Below are positions 37,973 to 46,883 of a stretch of 64,000 nt of DNA, in pieces. The notes under the pieces were generated by a model, which made no database searches, was not told the origin of the DNA, and saw only the letters and a list, made by a program, of their open reading frames with translations. Source of the DNA: Streptomyces glomeratus (GTDB lineage Bacteria; Actinomycetota; Actinomycetes; Streptomycetales; Streptomycetaceae). Position numbers and translations under genes: made by a program. The stretch is taken from assembly GCF_021462825.1 (NCBI RefSeq), contig NZ_JAKEEB010000008.1, positions 62,001 to 126,000 on the forward strand, read 5' to 3'. Position 1 is the first letter of the stretch; the number at the start of each line of letters is the position of its first letter.

Positions 37973-39298
37973 TTACAGCCCCGGGATCCGTCCGTTGCGG
38001 AACAGGTCCACGAAGATCTGGTGGTCGGCACGCGCGCGTGCCCCGTACGTGTGGGCGAAGTCCACCAGCAGCTCGGGGAAGCCGGCCTCGTCGGCGGCGA
38101 TCGCCGCATCGATGGCCCGCTCCGTCGAGAAGGGCACCAGGGACTCGCCGGACTGGTCGTCCGCCGCCGCGTGCATCGTGGCCGTGGCGCGGCCGAGGTC
38201 GGCGACCACCGAGGCGATCTCCTCCGGGTCGTCGATGTCGCCCCAGTCCAGGTCCACGGCGTACGGCGACACCTCGGCGACCAGCTGGCCCGTGCCGTCC
38301 AGCTCGGTCCAGCCCAGCCAGGGGTCGGCGTGCGCCTGCAGGGCGCGCTGGGAGATCACCGTGCGGTGGCCCTCGTGCTGGAAGTACTCCGCGATCGCCG
38401 GGTCCGTGATGTGCCGGGAGACGGCCGGGGTCTGGGCCTGCTTGATGTAGATCACGACGTCGTTCTCCAGGGCGTCGCTGTGGCCCTCCAGGAGGATGTT
38501 GTACGACGGCAGGCCCGCCGACCCGATGCCGATGCCCCGCCGGCCCACGACGTCCTTCACCCGGTAGGAGTCCGGGCGGGCCAGCGAGGAGTCGGGCAGT
38601 GTCTCCAGGTAGACGTCGAAGGCGGCCAGCACCTTGTAGCGGGTGGCCGCGTCCAGCTCGATGGAGCCGCCGCCGGGCGCGAAGCGGCGCTCGAAGTCGC
38701 GGATCTCGGTCATCGAGTCGAGCAGCCCGAAGCGGGTCAGCGAGCGGGCGTCGCGCAGCGCGTCCAGGAGCGGGCCCTGGGCGGTGTCCAGGGTGAAGGG
38801 CGGCACCTCGTCGCTCTTGGCGCCGGTCGCGAGGGCGTGGACGCGCTCGCGGTAGGCCGCCGCGTAGACCCGGACCAGCTCGCTGATCTGCTCGTCGCCG
38901 AGCGCCTTGGCGTACCCGATCAGCGCCATGGAGGCGGCGAAGCGCTTCAGATCCCAGGTGAAGGGCCCGACGTACGCCTCGTCGAAGTCGTTCACGTTGA
39001 AGATCAGGCGGCCCGTGGAGTCCATGTACGTGCCGAAGTTCTCGGCGTGCAGATCGCCGTGGATCCACACGCGCGAGGTGCGGTCGTCCAGGTACGGGCC
39101 GCCGCGCTTCTCGGCGTCGAGGTCGTGGTAGTAGAGGCACGCCGTGCCCCGGTAGAACGCGAAGGCGGAGGCCGCCATCTTGCGGAACTTCACGCGGAAC
39201 GCGGCCGGGTCGGCGGCGAGCAGCTCGCCGAAGGCGGTGTCGAAGACGGCGAGGATCTCCTCGCCGCGTTGCTCGGCGCTGAGCTGCGAAACCGACAT
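37973..39298 (-). CDS. DUF2252 family protein
   Basis: 441-aa cytoplasmic protein of the DUF2252 family, which has a kinase-like fold but no established activity. Typical segments are present: RVWIHGDLHAENFGTY, NVNDFDEAYVGPFTWDLKR and GIGSAGLPSYNILLEG. The first two resemble the HGDxxxxN and DFD sites of aminoglycoside phosphotransferase-type kinases, so ATP-dependent phosphotransfer is a reasonable guess. ATG 39298 is preceded by GGAGG; the frame is open far upstream without support. Confidence 0.88.
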   Translation of the reverse strand: MSVSQLSAEQRGEEILAVFDTAFGELLAADPAAFRVKFRKMAASAFAFYRGTACLYYHDLDAEKRGGPYLDDRTSRVWIHGDLHAENFGTYMDSTGRLIFNVNDFDEAYVGPFTWDLKRFAASMALIGYAKALGDEQISELVRVYAAAYRERVHALATGAKSDEVPPFTLDTAQGPLLDALRDARSLTRFGLLDSMTEIRDFERRFAPGGGSIELDAATRYKVLAAFDVYLETLPDSSLARPDSYRVKDVVGRRGIGIGSAGLPSYNILLEGHSDALENDVVIYIKQAQTPAVSRHITDPAIAEYFQHEGHRTVISQRALQAHADPWLGWTELDGTGQLVAEVSPYAVDLDWGDIDDPEEIASVVADLGRATATMHAAADDQSGESLVPFSTERAIDAAIAADEAGFPELLVDFAHTYGARARADHQIFVDLFRNGRIPGL

Positions 39299-39593
39299 CG
39301 CGGGGTGCCTCCAGGTGCAGGTGGTGCGTGACGTGTGGGACCGGATCGTCCGTTCCCTTCCAACGGACGACGGTACGCGGAAAGTGCCCGCGCCCCGTAC
39401 GCGGACGCGGGCGCCGGGGCCCGTGTCCTTCGCTCCGGGGCACGGATACTCGGTCCGTTTCCCTCCGGATGAAGGTACGCGGGGAAGCCCGCCGGGTGTC
39501 AGTCCCGAGGCATAGACTTCGACGCTGTCCCCCCAGACCGTCCGCAGCCGGTCGGACGCCCGTCGACCATCGTTCGCCTTGGAGGCCGCAGCC
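39299..39593. other. Divergent promoter region between DUF2252 gene and dnaE
   Basis: This 295-bp non-coding stretch holds an inverted repeat GTCCGTT/AACGGAC (39348-39354, 39362-39368). A similar block, GTCCGTTTCCCTCC followed by GGTACGCGG, recurs about 100 bp on (near 39451-39485). TAGACT (39513-39518) is a possible dnaE -10 element. TTGGAGG (about 39579) is the dnaE ribosome site. Confidence 0.55.
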
Positions 39594-42500
39594 GTGTCAA
39601 AGCCGCCGTTCACGCACCTGCACGTCCACACCCAGTACTCGCTGCTGGACGGTGCCGCGCGGCTGAAGGACATGTTCGAGGCGTGCAACGAGATGGGCAT
39701 GACCCACATCGCCATGTCCGACCACGGCAACCTCCACGGGGCGTACGACTTCTTCCACTCCGCGAAGAAGGCCGGAATCACCCCGATCATCGGCATCGAG
39801 GCGTACGTCGCCCCCGAGTCCCGGCGCAACAAGCGCAAGATCCTCTGGGGCCAGCCGCACCAGAAGCGGGACGACATCTCCGGTTCCGGCGGTTACACCC
39901 ACAAGACGATGTGGGCGGTGAACAAGACGGGCCTGCACAACCTCTTCCGCCTGTCCTCGGACGCGTACGCCGAGGGCTGGCTCCAGAAGTGGCCCCGGAT
40001 GGACAAGGAGACCATCGCGCAGTGGTCCGAGGGGATCGTGGCCTCCACCGGCTGCCCCTCCGGCGAGGTGCAGACCCGGCTGCGGCTCGGCCACTTCGAC
40101 GAGGCCCTGAAGGCCGCCGCCGAGTACCAGGACATCTTCGGCAAGGACAAGTACTTCCTGGAGCTGATGGACCACGGCATCGAGATCGAGCGCCGGGTCC
40201 GTGACGGCCTGCTGGAGATCGGCCGGAAGCTCGGAATCCCCCCGCTGGTCACCAACGACTCGCACTACACCTACGCGCACGAGGCGGGCGCCCACGACGC
40301 CCTGCTGTGCATCCAGACCGGCAAGAACCTCTCTGACCCCGACCGCTTCAAGTTCGACGGCACCGGTTACTACCTGAAGTCAACGGACGAGATGTACGCC
40401 ATCGACTCCTCGGACGCCTGGCAGGAGGGCTGCGCCAACACGCTCCTCGTCGCCGAGATGGTGGACACCACCGGCATGTTCGAGAAGCGCGACCTCATGC
40501 CCAAGTTCGACATCCCCGAGGGCTACACCGAGGTCACCTGGTTCCAGGAGGAGGTCCGCCGCGGCATGGAGCGCCGCTATCCGGGCGGCATCCCCGAGGA
40601 CCGCCAGAAGCAGGCCGAGTACGAGATGGACGTCATCATCTCGATGGGCTTCCCGGGCTACTTCCTCGTGGTCGCCGACTTCATCATGTGGGCCAAGAAG
40701 CAGGGCATCGCGGTCGGCCCCGGCCGAGGCTCCGCGGCCGGCTCGATCGTCGCCTACGCCATGGGCATCACCGACCTCGACCCCATCCCGCACGGCCTGA
40801 TCTTCGAGCGGTTCCTGAACCCCGAGCGCATCTCCATGCCCGATGTCGACATCGACTTCGACGAGCGCCGGCGCGTCGAGGTGATCCGGTACGTGACGGA
40901 GAAGTACGGCGCCGACAAGGTCGCCATGATCGGCACCTACGGCACCATCAAGGCAAAGAACGCGATCAAGGACTCCGCGCGCGTGCTGGGCTACCCGTAC
41001 GCGATGGGCGACCGCATCACCAAGGCCATGCCCGCCGACGTCCTCGGCAAGGGCATCCCGCTGTCCGGCATCACCGACCCGAACCACCCGCGCTACTCGG
41101 AGGCGGGCGAGGTGCGCGGGATGTACGAGAACGAGCCGGACGTGAAGAAGGTCATCGACACCGCCAAGGGCGTCGAGGGCCTGGTCCGCCAGATGGGTGT
41201 GCACGCGGCCGGCGTGATCATGTCCAGCGAGACCATCACCGAGCACGTCCCCGTCTGGGTCCGGCACACCGACGGCGTGACCATCACCCAGTGGGACTAC
41301 CCGAGCTGTGAGTCGCTCGGCCTGCTGAAGATGGACTTCCTCGGTCTGCGCAACCTGACGATCATGGACGACGCCGTCAAGATGGTGAAGTCCAACAAGG
41401 GCGCCGACATCGACCTGCTGGGCCTCCCGCTGGACGATCCCAAGACCTTCGAACTGCTCCAGCGCGGCGACACCCTCGGCGTCTTCCAGTTCGACGGCGG
41501 CCCCATGCGCTCCCTGCTGCGCCTGATGAAGCCGGACAACTTCGAAGACATCTCCGCCGTGTCGGCCCTGTACCGCCCGGGCCCGATGGGCATGAACTCC
41601 CACACCAACTACGCGCTGCGCAAGAACGGCCAGCAGGAGATCACGCCGATCCACCCGGAGCTGGAGGAGCCGCTCAAGGAGGTCCTGGACGTCACCTACG
41701 GCCTGATCGTCTACCAGGAGCAGGTGCAGAAGGCCGCCCAGATCATCGCCGGGTACTCGCTCGGCGAGGCCGACATCCTCCGCCGCGTGATGGGCAAGAA
41801 GAAGCCCGAGGAACTGGCGAAGAACTTCACCATCTTCCAGGCGGGCGCCCGCAAGAACGGCTACAGCGACGAGGCCATCCAGGCGCTGTGGGACGTGCTG
41901 GTCCCGTTCGCCGGCTACGCGTTCAACAAGGCCCACTCGGCGGCGTACGGGCTGGTCTCCTACTGGACCGCCTATCTCAAGGCGAACCACCCCGCCGAGT
42001 ACATGGCCGCGCTGCTCACCTCGGTCAAGGACGACAAGGACAAGTCGGCCGTCTATCTGAACGAGTGCCGGCGCATGGGCATCAAGGTGCTCCCGCCGAA
42101 CGTCAACGAGTCGGAGGCGAACTTCGCCGCGCAGGGCGACGACGTGATCCTCTTCGGCCTCTCCGCCGTGCGCAACGTCGGCACGAACGTCGTCGAGTCG
42201 ATCATCAAGTGCCGCAAGGCCAAGGGGAAGTACACGTCCTTCCCGGACTACCTCGACAAGGTCGAGGCGGTGGTCTGCAACAAGCGCACCACGGAATCGC
42301 TGATCAAGGCGGGCGCCTTCGACACGATGGGGCACACCCGCAAGGGCCTCACCGCGCAGTACGAGCCGATGATCGACAACGTGGTGGCGGTCAAGCGCAA
42401 GGAGGCCGAGGGCCAGTTCGACCTCTTCGGCGGCATGGGGGAGGAGCAGACCAGCGAGCCGGGCTTCGGTCTGGACGTCACCTTCACCGACGAGGAGTGG

Positions 42501-43133
42501 GACAAGACCTATCTGCTCGCCCAGGAGCGGGAGATGCTCGGTCTCTATGTCTCCGACCACCCGCTCTTCGGCCTGGAGCACGTGCTGTCCGACAAGGCCG
42601 ACGCGGGCATCTCCCAGCTCACCGGGGGCGAGCACGCGGACGGTGCGGTCGTCACCATCGGCGGCATCATCTCGGGCCTTCAGCGCAAGATGACCAAGCA
42701 GGGCAACGCCTGGGCGATCGCCACGGTCGAGGACCTCGCGGGCTCGATCGAGTGCATGTTCTTCCCGGCGACCTATCAGCTGGTGTCGACCCAACTCGTC
42801 GAGGACGCCGTGGTGTTCGTCAAGGGCCGCCTCGACAAGCGCGAGGACGTACCGCGGCTGGTCGCGATGGAACTGACGGTCCCGGACCTGTCCAACGCGG
42901 GCACCAACGCGCCCGTGGTGCTCACCATCCCCGCGGTGAAGGTCACCCCGCCGATGGTCAGCCGCCTCGGCGAGATCCTCAGCCAGCACAAGGGCGACAG
43001 CGAGGTGCGCATCAAACTCCAGGGCCCGCGCAAGACGACGGTCCTTCGGCTGGACCGCCATCGCGTCAAGCCGGACCCCGCGCTCTACGGCGACCTGAAG
43101 GTCCTGCTCGGACCCTCCTGCCTGGCGGGCTGA
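39594..43133 (+). CDS. dnaE: DNA polymerase III alpha subunit
   Basis: Replicative DNA polymerase catalytic subunit. The N-terminal PHP domain starts at FTHLHVHTQYSLLDGAARL. The palm has the catalytic aspartates in PDVDIDFDERRR (Asp417/Asp419/Asp421). The fingers, a helix-hairpin-helix region and a C-terminal OB fold (AVVTIGGIISGLQRKMTKQG) follow. I choose GTG 39594, 9 nt after GGAGG, giving 1179 aa; TTG 39579 in frame overlaps the ribosome site. In streptomycetes this locus is dnaE1, the essential copy. It is followed by a terminator hairpin. Confidence 0.97.
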   Translation: MSKPPFTHLHVHTQYSLLDGAARLKDMFEACNEMGMTHIAMSDHGNLHGAYDFFHSAKKAGITPIIGIEAYVAPESRRNKRKILWGQPHQKRDDISGSGGYTHKTMWAVNKTGLHNLFRLSSDAYAEGWLQKWPRMDKETIAQWSEGIVASTGCPSGEVQTRLRLGHFDEALKAAAEYQDIFGKDKYFLELMDHGIEIERRVRDGLLEIGRKLGIPPLVTNDSHYTYAHEAGAHDALLCIQTGKNLSDPDRFKFDGTGYYLKSTDEMYAIDSSDAWQEGCANTLLVAEMVDTTGMFEKRDLMPKFDIPEGYTEVTWFQEEVRRGMERRYPGGIPEDRQKQAEYEMDVIISMGFPGYFLVVADFIMWAKKQGIAVGPGRGSAAGSIVAYAMGITDLDPIPHGLIFERFLNPERISMPDVDIDFDERRRVEVIRYVTEKYGADKVAMIGTYGTIKAKNAIKDSARVLGYPYAMGDRITKAMPADVLGKGIPLSGITDPNHPRYSEAGEVRGMYENEPDVKKVIDTAKGVEGLVRQMGVHAAGVIMSSETITEHVPVWVRHTDGVTITQWDYPSCESLGLLKMDFLGLRNLTIMDDAVKMVKSNKGADIDLLGLPLDDPKTFELLQRGDTLGVFQFDGGPMRSLLRLMKPDNFEDISAVSALYRPGPMGMNSHTNYALRKNGQQEITPIHPELEEPLKEVLDVTYGLIVYQEQVQKAAQIIAGYSLGEADILRRVMGKKKPEELAKNFTIFQAGARKNGYSDEAIQALWDVLVPFAGYAFNKAHSAAYGLVSYWTAYLKANHPAEYMAALLTSVKDDKDKSAVYLNECRRMGIKVLPPNVNESEANFAAQGDDVILFGLSAVRNVGTNVVESIIKCRKAKGKYTSFPDYLDKVEAVVCNKRTTESLIKAGAFDTMGHTRKGLTAQYEPMIDNVVAVKRKEAEGQFDLFGGMGEEQTSEPGFGLDVTFTDEEWDKTYLLAQEREMLGLYVSDHPLFGLEHVLSDKADAGISQLTGGEHADGAVVTIGGIISGLQRKMTKQGNAWAIATVEDLAGSIECMFFPATYQLVSTQLVEDAVVFVKGRLDKREDVPRLVAMELTVPDLSNAGTNAPVVLTIPAVKVTPPMVSRLGEILSQHKGDSEVRIKLQGPRKTTVLRLDRHRVKPDPALYGDLKVLLGPSCLAG

Positions 43134-43159
43134 CCGTTCGCAACGACGGCGTACGCGGA

Positions 43160-43185
43160 GGGCGCACCCAGCAAAGGGTGCGCCC
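43160..43185 (+). terminator. Terminator after dnaE
   Basis: GGGCGCACCC (43160-43169) pairs perfectly with GGGTGCGCCC (43176-43185), loop AGCAAA. It lies 26 nt past the dnaE stop and about 60 nt past the stop of the convergent 58-aa gene, so it may serve both. Confidence 0.8.
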
Positions 43186-43244
43186 CACTGTGCGTATCCG
43201 GGCTCCCCTGACCACGTGGGGCCTCAGGCGCCCTGATACGGGCT

Positions 43245-43421
43245 TCAGTTGTGGCCGAAGCTCTGCTTCTTCTTCCGGGCGACCTCCGTGGGGCTGCCCT
43301 GCACCTGGGCTATCGGGGACTCGTGCGTCTCCGAGGACCGCTGCCCCTGCTCGTGTGCCTGCTCGGCCTTGGAGGAGCGGTTCTGCGGGCCCGCCTGCTT
43401 GCGGTTCTTGTTCTTGGCCAT
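43245..43421 (-). CDS. Small basic conserved protein, 58 aa
   Basis: 58-residue hydrophilic protein starting MAKNKNRKQAGPQNRSSKAE and ending VARKKKQSFGHN. It is rich in Lys, Arg, Gln and Ser and is probably disordered. Proteins of this kind are common hypotheticals in Streptomyces. ATG 43421 is preceded by CAGGAGG, a strong ribosome site, which supports this start over upstream in-frame codons (open to 43610). Function unknown; charge and size would fit a nucleic-acid-associated protein. Confidence 0.82.
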   Translation of the reverse strand: MAKNKNRKQAGPQNRSSKAEQAHEQGQRSSETHESPIAQVQGSPTEVARKKKQSFGHN

Positions 43422-43645
43422 GGTGATCTGCCTCCTGTGGGGGATCTGAGGGCCAGAGTCGGGACCAGATTCACATAGCCTGACAACGGGCGCATGTCGG
43501 ATAATTACCCTGCGTGACAACGCCTGTTCGTGCACAGGTGTCCCGATCCGCCACGCCGAAGATCGAGTTCGGGCCGTTAACCTCCGCGCGGTCGGGCAGA
43601 CTCGAAGCAAGCCCGAAGCAAACTCCCGGAAAGAGGGTGGATCGC

Positions 43646-44857
43646 GTGGACCGCTGCATCGTCCTGGTGGACGCCGGGTATCTGCTGGGGGCTGCCGCCA
43701 GCCTGCTCGCCGGGGAGCCCTCGAGGTCCCGGATCACCGTCGACCACGCCGCCCTCATCCAGGGGCTGCGCGAGCGTGCCGAGTCCGACACGGAACGGCC
43801 CCTGCTGCGCATCTACTGGTTCGACGGCGCCCCCGACCGGGTCCCGCAGCCCGAACACCGCAGGCTGCGTGTGATGCCCCGGGTGACCGTGCGGCTGGGC
43901 GCACTGACCCGCAGCGACGGGCGGTGGGCGCAGAAGGGCGTCGACGCCGCGATGCACGCCGAGCTGACCGAGCTGGCCCGCAACCGCGCCTGCTCCGACG
44001 TCGTGCTCGTCACCGGCGACGGTGATCTGCTGCCGGGCATGATGGCCGCCAAGGAGCACGGGGTCGCGGTGCACCTGTGGGCCGTGCAGGCCGCGGACGG
44101 CGACTACAACCAGTCCGAGGACCTGGTCGCCGAGGCCGACGAGCGGAGGGTGCTCGACCGTGCCTGGATCGTCCAGGCCGTGCGCGCCAAGGAGCAGGGC
44201 GGGGTGTGCGCGCCGCCGCCGGTCCCGCGTCCGGAGATCGCCGCGATCCTGTCCGCGCCGCTGCCGGAATCGGCACTCGCGGCGACGGACGGGCCCGCCC
44301 GGGAGCCGGACCACATCGCGGCGGCCGCGTCGCGCAACGGCACCCAGGAGCGGGTGGCGGCGCCCAAGGGCGTGCCGACGCCGAAAGACCTGGCCGCGCT
44401 GCGGGCGCCCGGGCCGCAGACCGCGCAGCCGCCCGCCGGAGCGACGCTGCGCTGGTCGTCGGACAAGGGATGGGTGGACCGGCCGGTCGCGGCCGAGTCG
44501 CCGGAGGCCGCCTCCCTGCCCACGCTGGCCCAGCTGACGACCGCGGAGCAGCGGTGGGCCGACCGGGAGGAGGACATCACCACGGTCGGCGGCGATCCCT
44601 ACGAGGTCGGGCAGGTGTTCGCCCGGCGCTGGATCGGGCGCCTCGCCGAGCCCTCCCATCTGCAGAAGCTCTCGGGCATGTACCCGCGGGTGCCGCACCG
44701 CATCGACGGGGAACTGCTGCGCTACGCGGCACGCTTCGGCCTGCTCGCGCACAAGGACGACCAGATCGACGAGCACGACCGGTACGCGATCCGGGCGGGA
44801 TTCTGGCGGGAGATCGACCAGCGCACGACGGCGGAGCACGCGCCGGCCGGAGAGTAG
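43646..44857 (+). CDS. NYN-domain (PIN-like) protein
   Basis: Predicted RNA-processing protein with an N-terminal NYN domain, a PIN-like nuclease fold. Acidic residues are in place: Asp9 in IVLVDAGYLLG, KGVDAAMHAEL, and VTGDGDLLPGM. A long Pro/Ala-rich middle is followed by a C-terminal domain (YEVGQVFARRWIGRLAEPSH to HDRYAIRAGFWREID) that I do not recognise. GTG 43646 gives 403 aa starting MDRCIVLVD and has GAGGGTGG ahead; GTG 43637 and an upstream GTG at 43514 are in frame but less likely. Confidence 0.85.
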   Translation: MDRCIVLVDAGYLLGAAASLLAGEPSRSRITVDHAALIQGLRERAESDTERPLLRIYWFDGAPDRVPQPEHRRLRVMPRVTVRLGALTRSDGRWAQKGVDAAMHAELTELARNRACSDVVLVTGDGDLLPGMMAAKEHGVAVHLWAVQAADGDYNQSEDLVAEADERRVLDRAWIVQAVRAKEQGGVCAPPPVPRPEIAAILSAPLPESALAATDGPAREPDHIAAAASRNGTQERVAAPKGVPTPKDLAALRAPGPQTAQPPAGATLRWSSDKGWVDRPVAAESPEAASLPTLAQLTTAEQRWADREEDITTVGGDPYEVGQVFARRWIGRLAEPSHLQKLSGMYPRVPHRIDGELLRYAARFGLLAHKDDQIDEHDRYAIRAGFWREIDQRTTAEHAPAGE

Positions 44858-44908
44858 CCCACGGGACATCGGCCGGGCCCCGAGGGCCGCCCGGCGTCCG
44901 CCACCCCT

Positions 44909-44914
44909 TACCCT
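44909..44914 (+). promoter_or_regulatory. -10-like element for a leaderless ABC ATPase transcript
   Basis: TACCCT ends 8 nt before GTG 44923, with no Shine-Dalgarno in the CGTCCTTT between them. Confidence 0.45.
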
Positions 44915-44922
44915 CGTCCTTT

Positions 44923-45939
44923 GTGAGTACGCGCACCGCACAGGCACAACGGCAGGGTGGCGATGTCGTGTGCGCCGTGCGCGGGCTGACCAAGACCTAC
45001 CCGGCGGTGCGAGGCCGGCGCGGTGCGCCCGGGACGCCCGAGGTGCGGGCCACCGACGACGTACGGCTGGACGTGCGGCGCGGGGAGGTCTTCGGGCTGC
45101 TCGGGCCGAACGGCGCCGGCAAGTCCACCCTGGTCCGCCAGCTGACCGGGCTGATGCGGCCCGACCGCGGCAGCGTCGAGATCCTCGGCCACGACATCGT
45201 GCGCCACCCGGAGCGGGCGGCACGGATCCTCGCCTACCTGGGGCAGGAGTCCACCGCCCTCGACGAGCTGACCGTCTCCCTCGCCGCCGAGACCACCGGG
45301 CGGCTGCGCGGCCTCGAACTGCGGCAGGCCCGTACGGAGCGGGACGCGGTGCTCGAGGAGCTGGGGCTCACGCCGATCGCCGGACGCCCGCTGAAGAAGC
45401 TCTCCGGTGGCCAGCGCCGTCTCGCCTGCTTCGCCGCCGCCCTCATGGGGGAGCGGCCACTGCTCGTGCTCGACGAGCCGACCACCGGGATGGATCCCGT
45501 CGCGCGGCGCGCCGTGTGGGCGGCCGTCGACCGGCGGAGGGCCGAGCGCGGGACGACCGTGCTGCTGGTCACCCACAACGTCATCGAGGCCGAGACCGTC
45601 CTCGACCGGGTCGCCGTCCTGGACCGGGGGCGGGTCATCGCCTGTGACACCCCGGCCGGGCTCAAGGAGCGGGTCGCGGGCGAGGTACGGGTCGAACTCG
45701 TGTGGCGCGAACAGGCACCGCTGGAGGTCCCCGAGGTGGCGGCGCTGCGTGCCCGCGCCGTCGAGTCCGGACGCCGCTGGTCGCTGCGCATGGCCCCGGA
45801 GGAGGCCCGCGCCGCCGTCGCCACCGTCACCGGGGGTGCCGCCTTCGCGGCCCTCGACGACTTCACCCTGGCCACCCCCAGCCTGGAGGATGTCTATCTG
45901 GCGCTCGGCGGCAGCACCCAGGGCCTGGTGAAGGCATGA
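44923..45939 (+). CDS. ABC transporter ATP-binding protein
   Basis: 338-aa ATPase of the multidrug/lipid exporter type (DrrA-like). Walker A is GPNGAGKST (61-69), the signature is LSGGQ (160-164) and Walker B is LLVLDEP (180-186), followed by the H-loop in THNVIEAE. A C-terminal extension of about 90 residues has a sequence typical of DrrA/CcmA-type exporters. GTG 44923 is chosen because the ABC domain begins soon after and a -10-like TACCCT lies just upstream. The permease gene follows about 90 bp later. The substrate is unknown. Confidence 0.93.
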   Translation: MSTRTAQAQRQGGDVVCAVRGLTKTYPAVRGRRGAPGTPEVRATDDVRLDVRRGEVFGLLGPNGAGKSTLVRQLTGLMRPDRGSVEILGHDIVRHPERAARILAYLGQESTALDELTVSLAAETTGRLRGLELRQARTERDAVLEELGLTPIAGRPLKKLSGGQRRLACFAAALMGERPLLVLDEPTTGMDPVARRAVWAAVDRRRAERGTTVLLVTHNVIEAETVLDRVAVLDRGRVIACDTPAGLKERVAGEVRVELVWREQAPLEVPEVAALRARAVESGRRWSLRMAPEEARAAVATVTGGAAFAALDDFTLATPSLEDVYLALGGSTQGLVKA

Positions 45940-46034
45940 GCATCCGGGGCGCCGGAGCCGTATGCGGCGGAAGGGGCGCCGTGTCCGCGGTGGACGGGGC
46001 GGCGGCAGCAACGAAGAGGAGCAGCACGACGTGA
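45936..46034 (+). CDS. Possible 32-aa linking ORF between ABC genes
   Basis: ATG 45936 overlaps the ATPase stop in ATGA, and its own TGA overlaps the permease GTG in GTGA. It would encode a 32-aa peptide ending ATKRSSTT. The double 4-nt overlap would let ribosomes pass from ATPase to permease. It may be only a coupling device or chance; no homologue is known to me. Confidence 0.3.
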   Translation: MSIRGAGAVCGGRGAVSAVDGAAAATKRSSTT

Positions 46035-46849
46035 GTGTCGCACCCGCCGAGGTTCTGCCCGGCGTCCGGGCGGCGGAGGGCGGCGCCGGCGGCGAGGCCG
46101 CCCTGGGGCCGCGGGCCCGGTTGTGGCCGTCGCTCGCCGCCGTGTACCGGGCGCAGCTCTCCCGGGCGCGCATCGCGCGGATCCCCCTGCTGTTCGTGGC
46201 GACCTTCCAGTCGATCGGCATCATGATCATGATGCGCGGGGTCGTGGACGGCGGCGGCGACGCCCGGTCCGTGGTCGCCGGGGCGTCCGTGCTGGTGGTC
46301 GCATACGTCGGTCTCAATCTGCTGGCGCAGTACTTCGGCCAGCTGCGCGGCAGCGGCGGGCTCGACCACTACGCGACGCTGCCGGTGCCGGCCGCCGCGG
46401 TGGTGCTGGGAGCGGCGGGTGCCTACGCGTCGTTCACCGTGCCCGGAACCGTGTTGACGGCCGTCTTCGGCTGCGCCCTGTTCGGGCTGCCGCTCGCCCA
46501 TCTATGGGTGCTGGCCGCGGTGATCCCGCTCTCCGGCGCCGCCCTGTCCGGCCTCGGCGCCGCCCTCGGGCTGCTCGCGCCACGCCCCGAACTGGCGACT
46601 CTGCTCGGGCAGTTGGGCATGTCGGCGGCGCTGCTGCTGGGGGTGCTGCCGGCCCACCGGATGCCGGAGGCCATCCAGGTCGTACGGGATCTGCTGCCTT
46701 CCACGTACGGGGTCGAGGCGTTTGCGCGGACCTTCGGGGGGCACCCGGACTGGCCGTCCGTCCTCGGTGACCTGGCCGTGTGCGCCGCGGTCGGGGCGGC
46801 CTCGCTGGCCCTGGCCACCTGGGCCTACCGCCGGGCGGCCGTCCGGTGA
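46031..46849 (+). CDS. ABC transporter permease
   Basis: Membrane partner of the preceding ATPase, 272 aa, with about six hydrophobic segments (such as IPLLFVATFQSIGIMIMM and ATLLGQLGMSAALLLGVLP). It fits the ABC-2 exporter type. GTG 46031 is preceded by GAGGAG; in-frame upstream ATG 45962 gives a poor Arg-rich extension. The substrate is unknown. Confidence 0.9.
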   Translation: MSVAPAEVLPGVRAAEGGAGGEAALGPRARLWPSLAAVYRAQLSRARIARIPLLFVATFQSIGIMIMMRGVVDGGGDARSVVAGASVLVVAYVGLNLLAQYFGQLRGSGGLDHYATLPVPAAAVVLGAAGAYASFTVPGTVLTAVFGCALFGLPLAHLWVLAAVIPLSGAALSGLGAALGLLAPRPELATLLGQLGMSAALLLGVLPAHRMPEAIQVVRDLLPSTYGVEAFARTFGGHPDWPSVLGDLAVCAAVGAASLALATWAYRRAAVR

Positions 46850-46871
46850 CGCGGCAGACATACACGACTGG

Positions 46872-46877
46872 CAGGAT
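46872..46877 (+). promoter_or_regulatory. -10-like element for the following membrane-protein gene
   Basis: CAGGAT ends 6 nt before GTG 46884. It could be a -10 element for a leaderless transcript, or AGGA could act as a weak ribosome site. Confidence 0.35.
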
Positions 46878-46883
46878 GTGAAG

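Noticed and set aside
37926..39443. Minus-strand frame joining the membrane protein at 37.2 kb to upstream sequence as one 743-aa protein
   Set aside because: The upstream part is an out-of-frame shadow of the DUF2252 gene; only the part from about 37904 has membrane-protein character.
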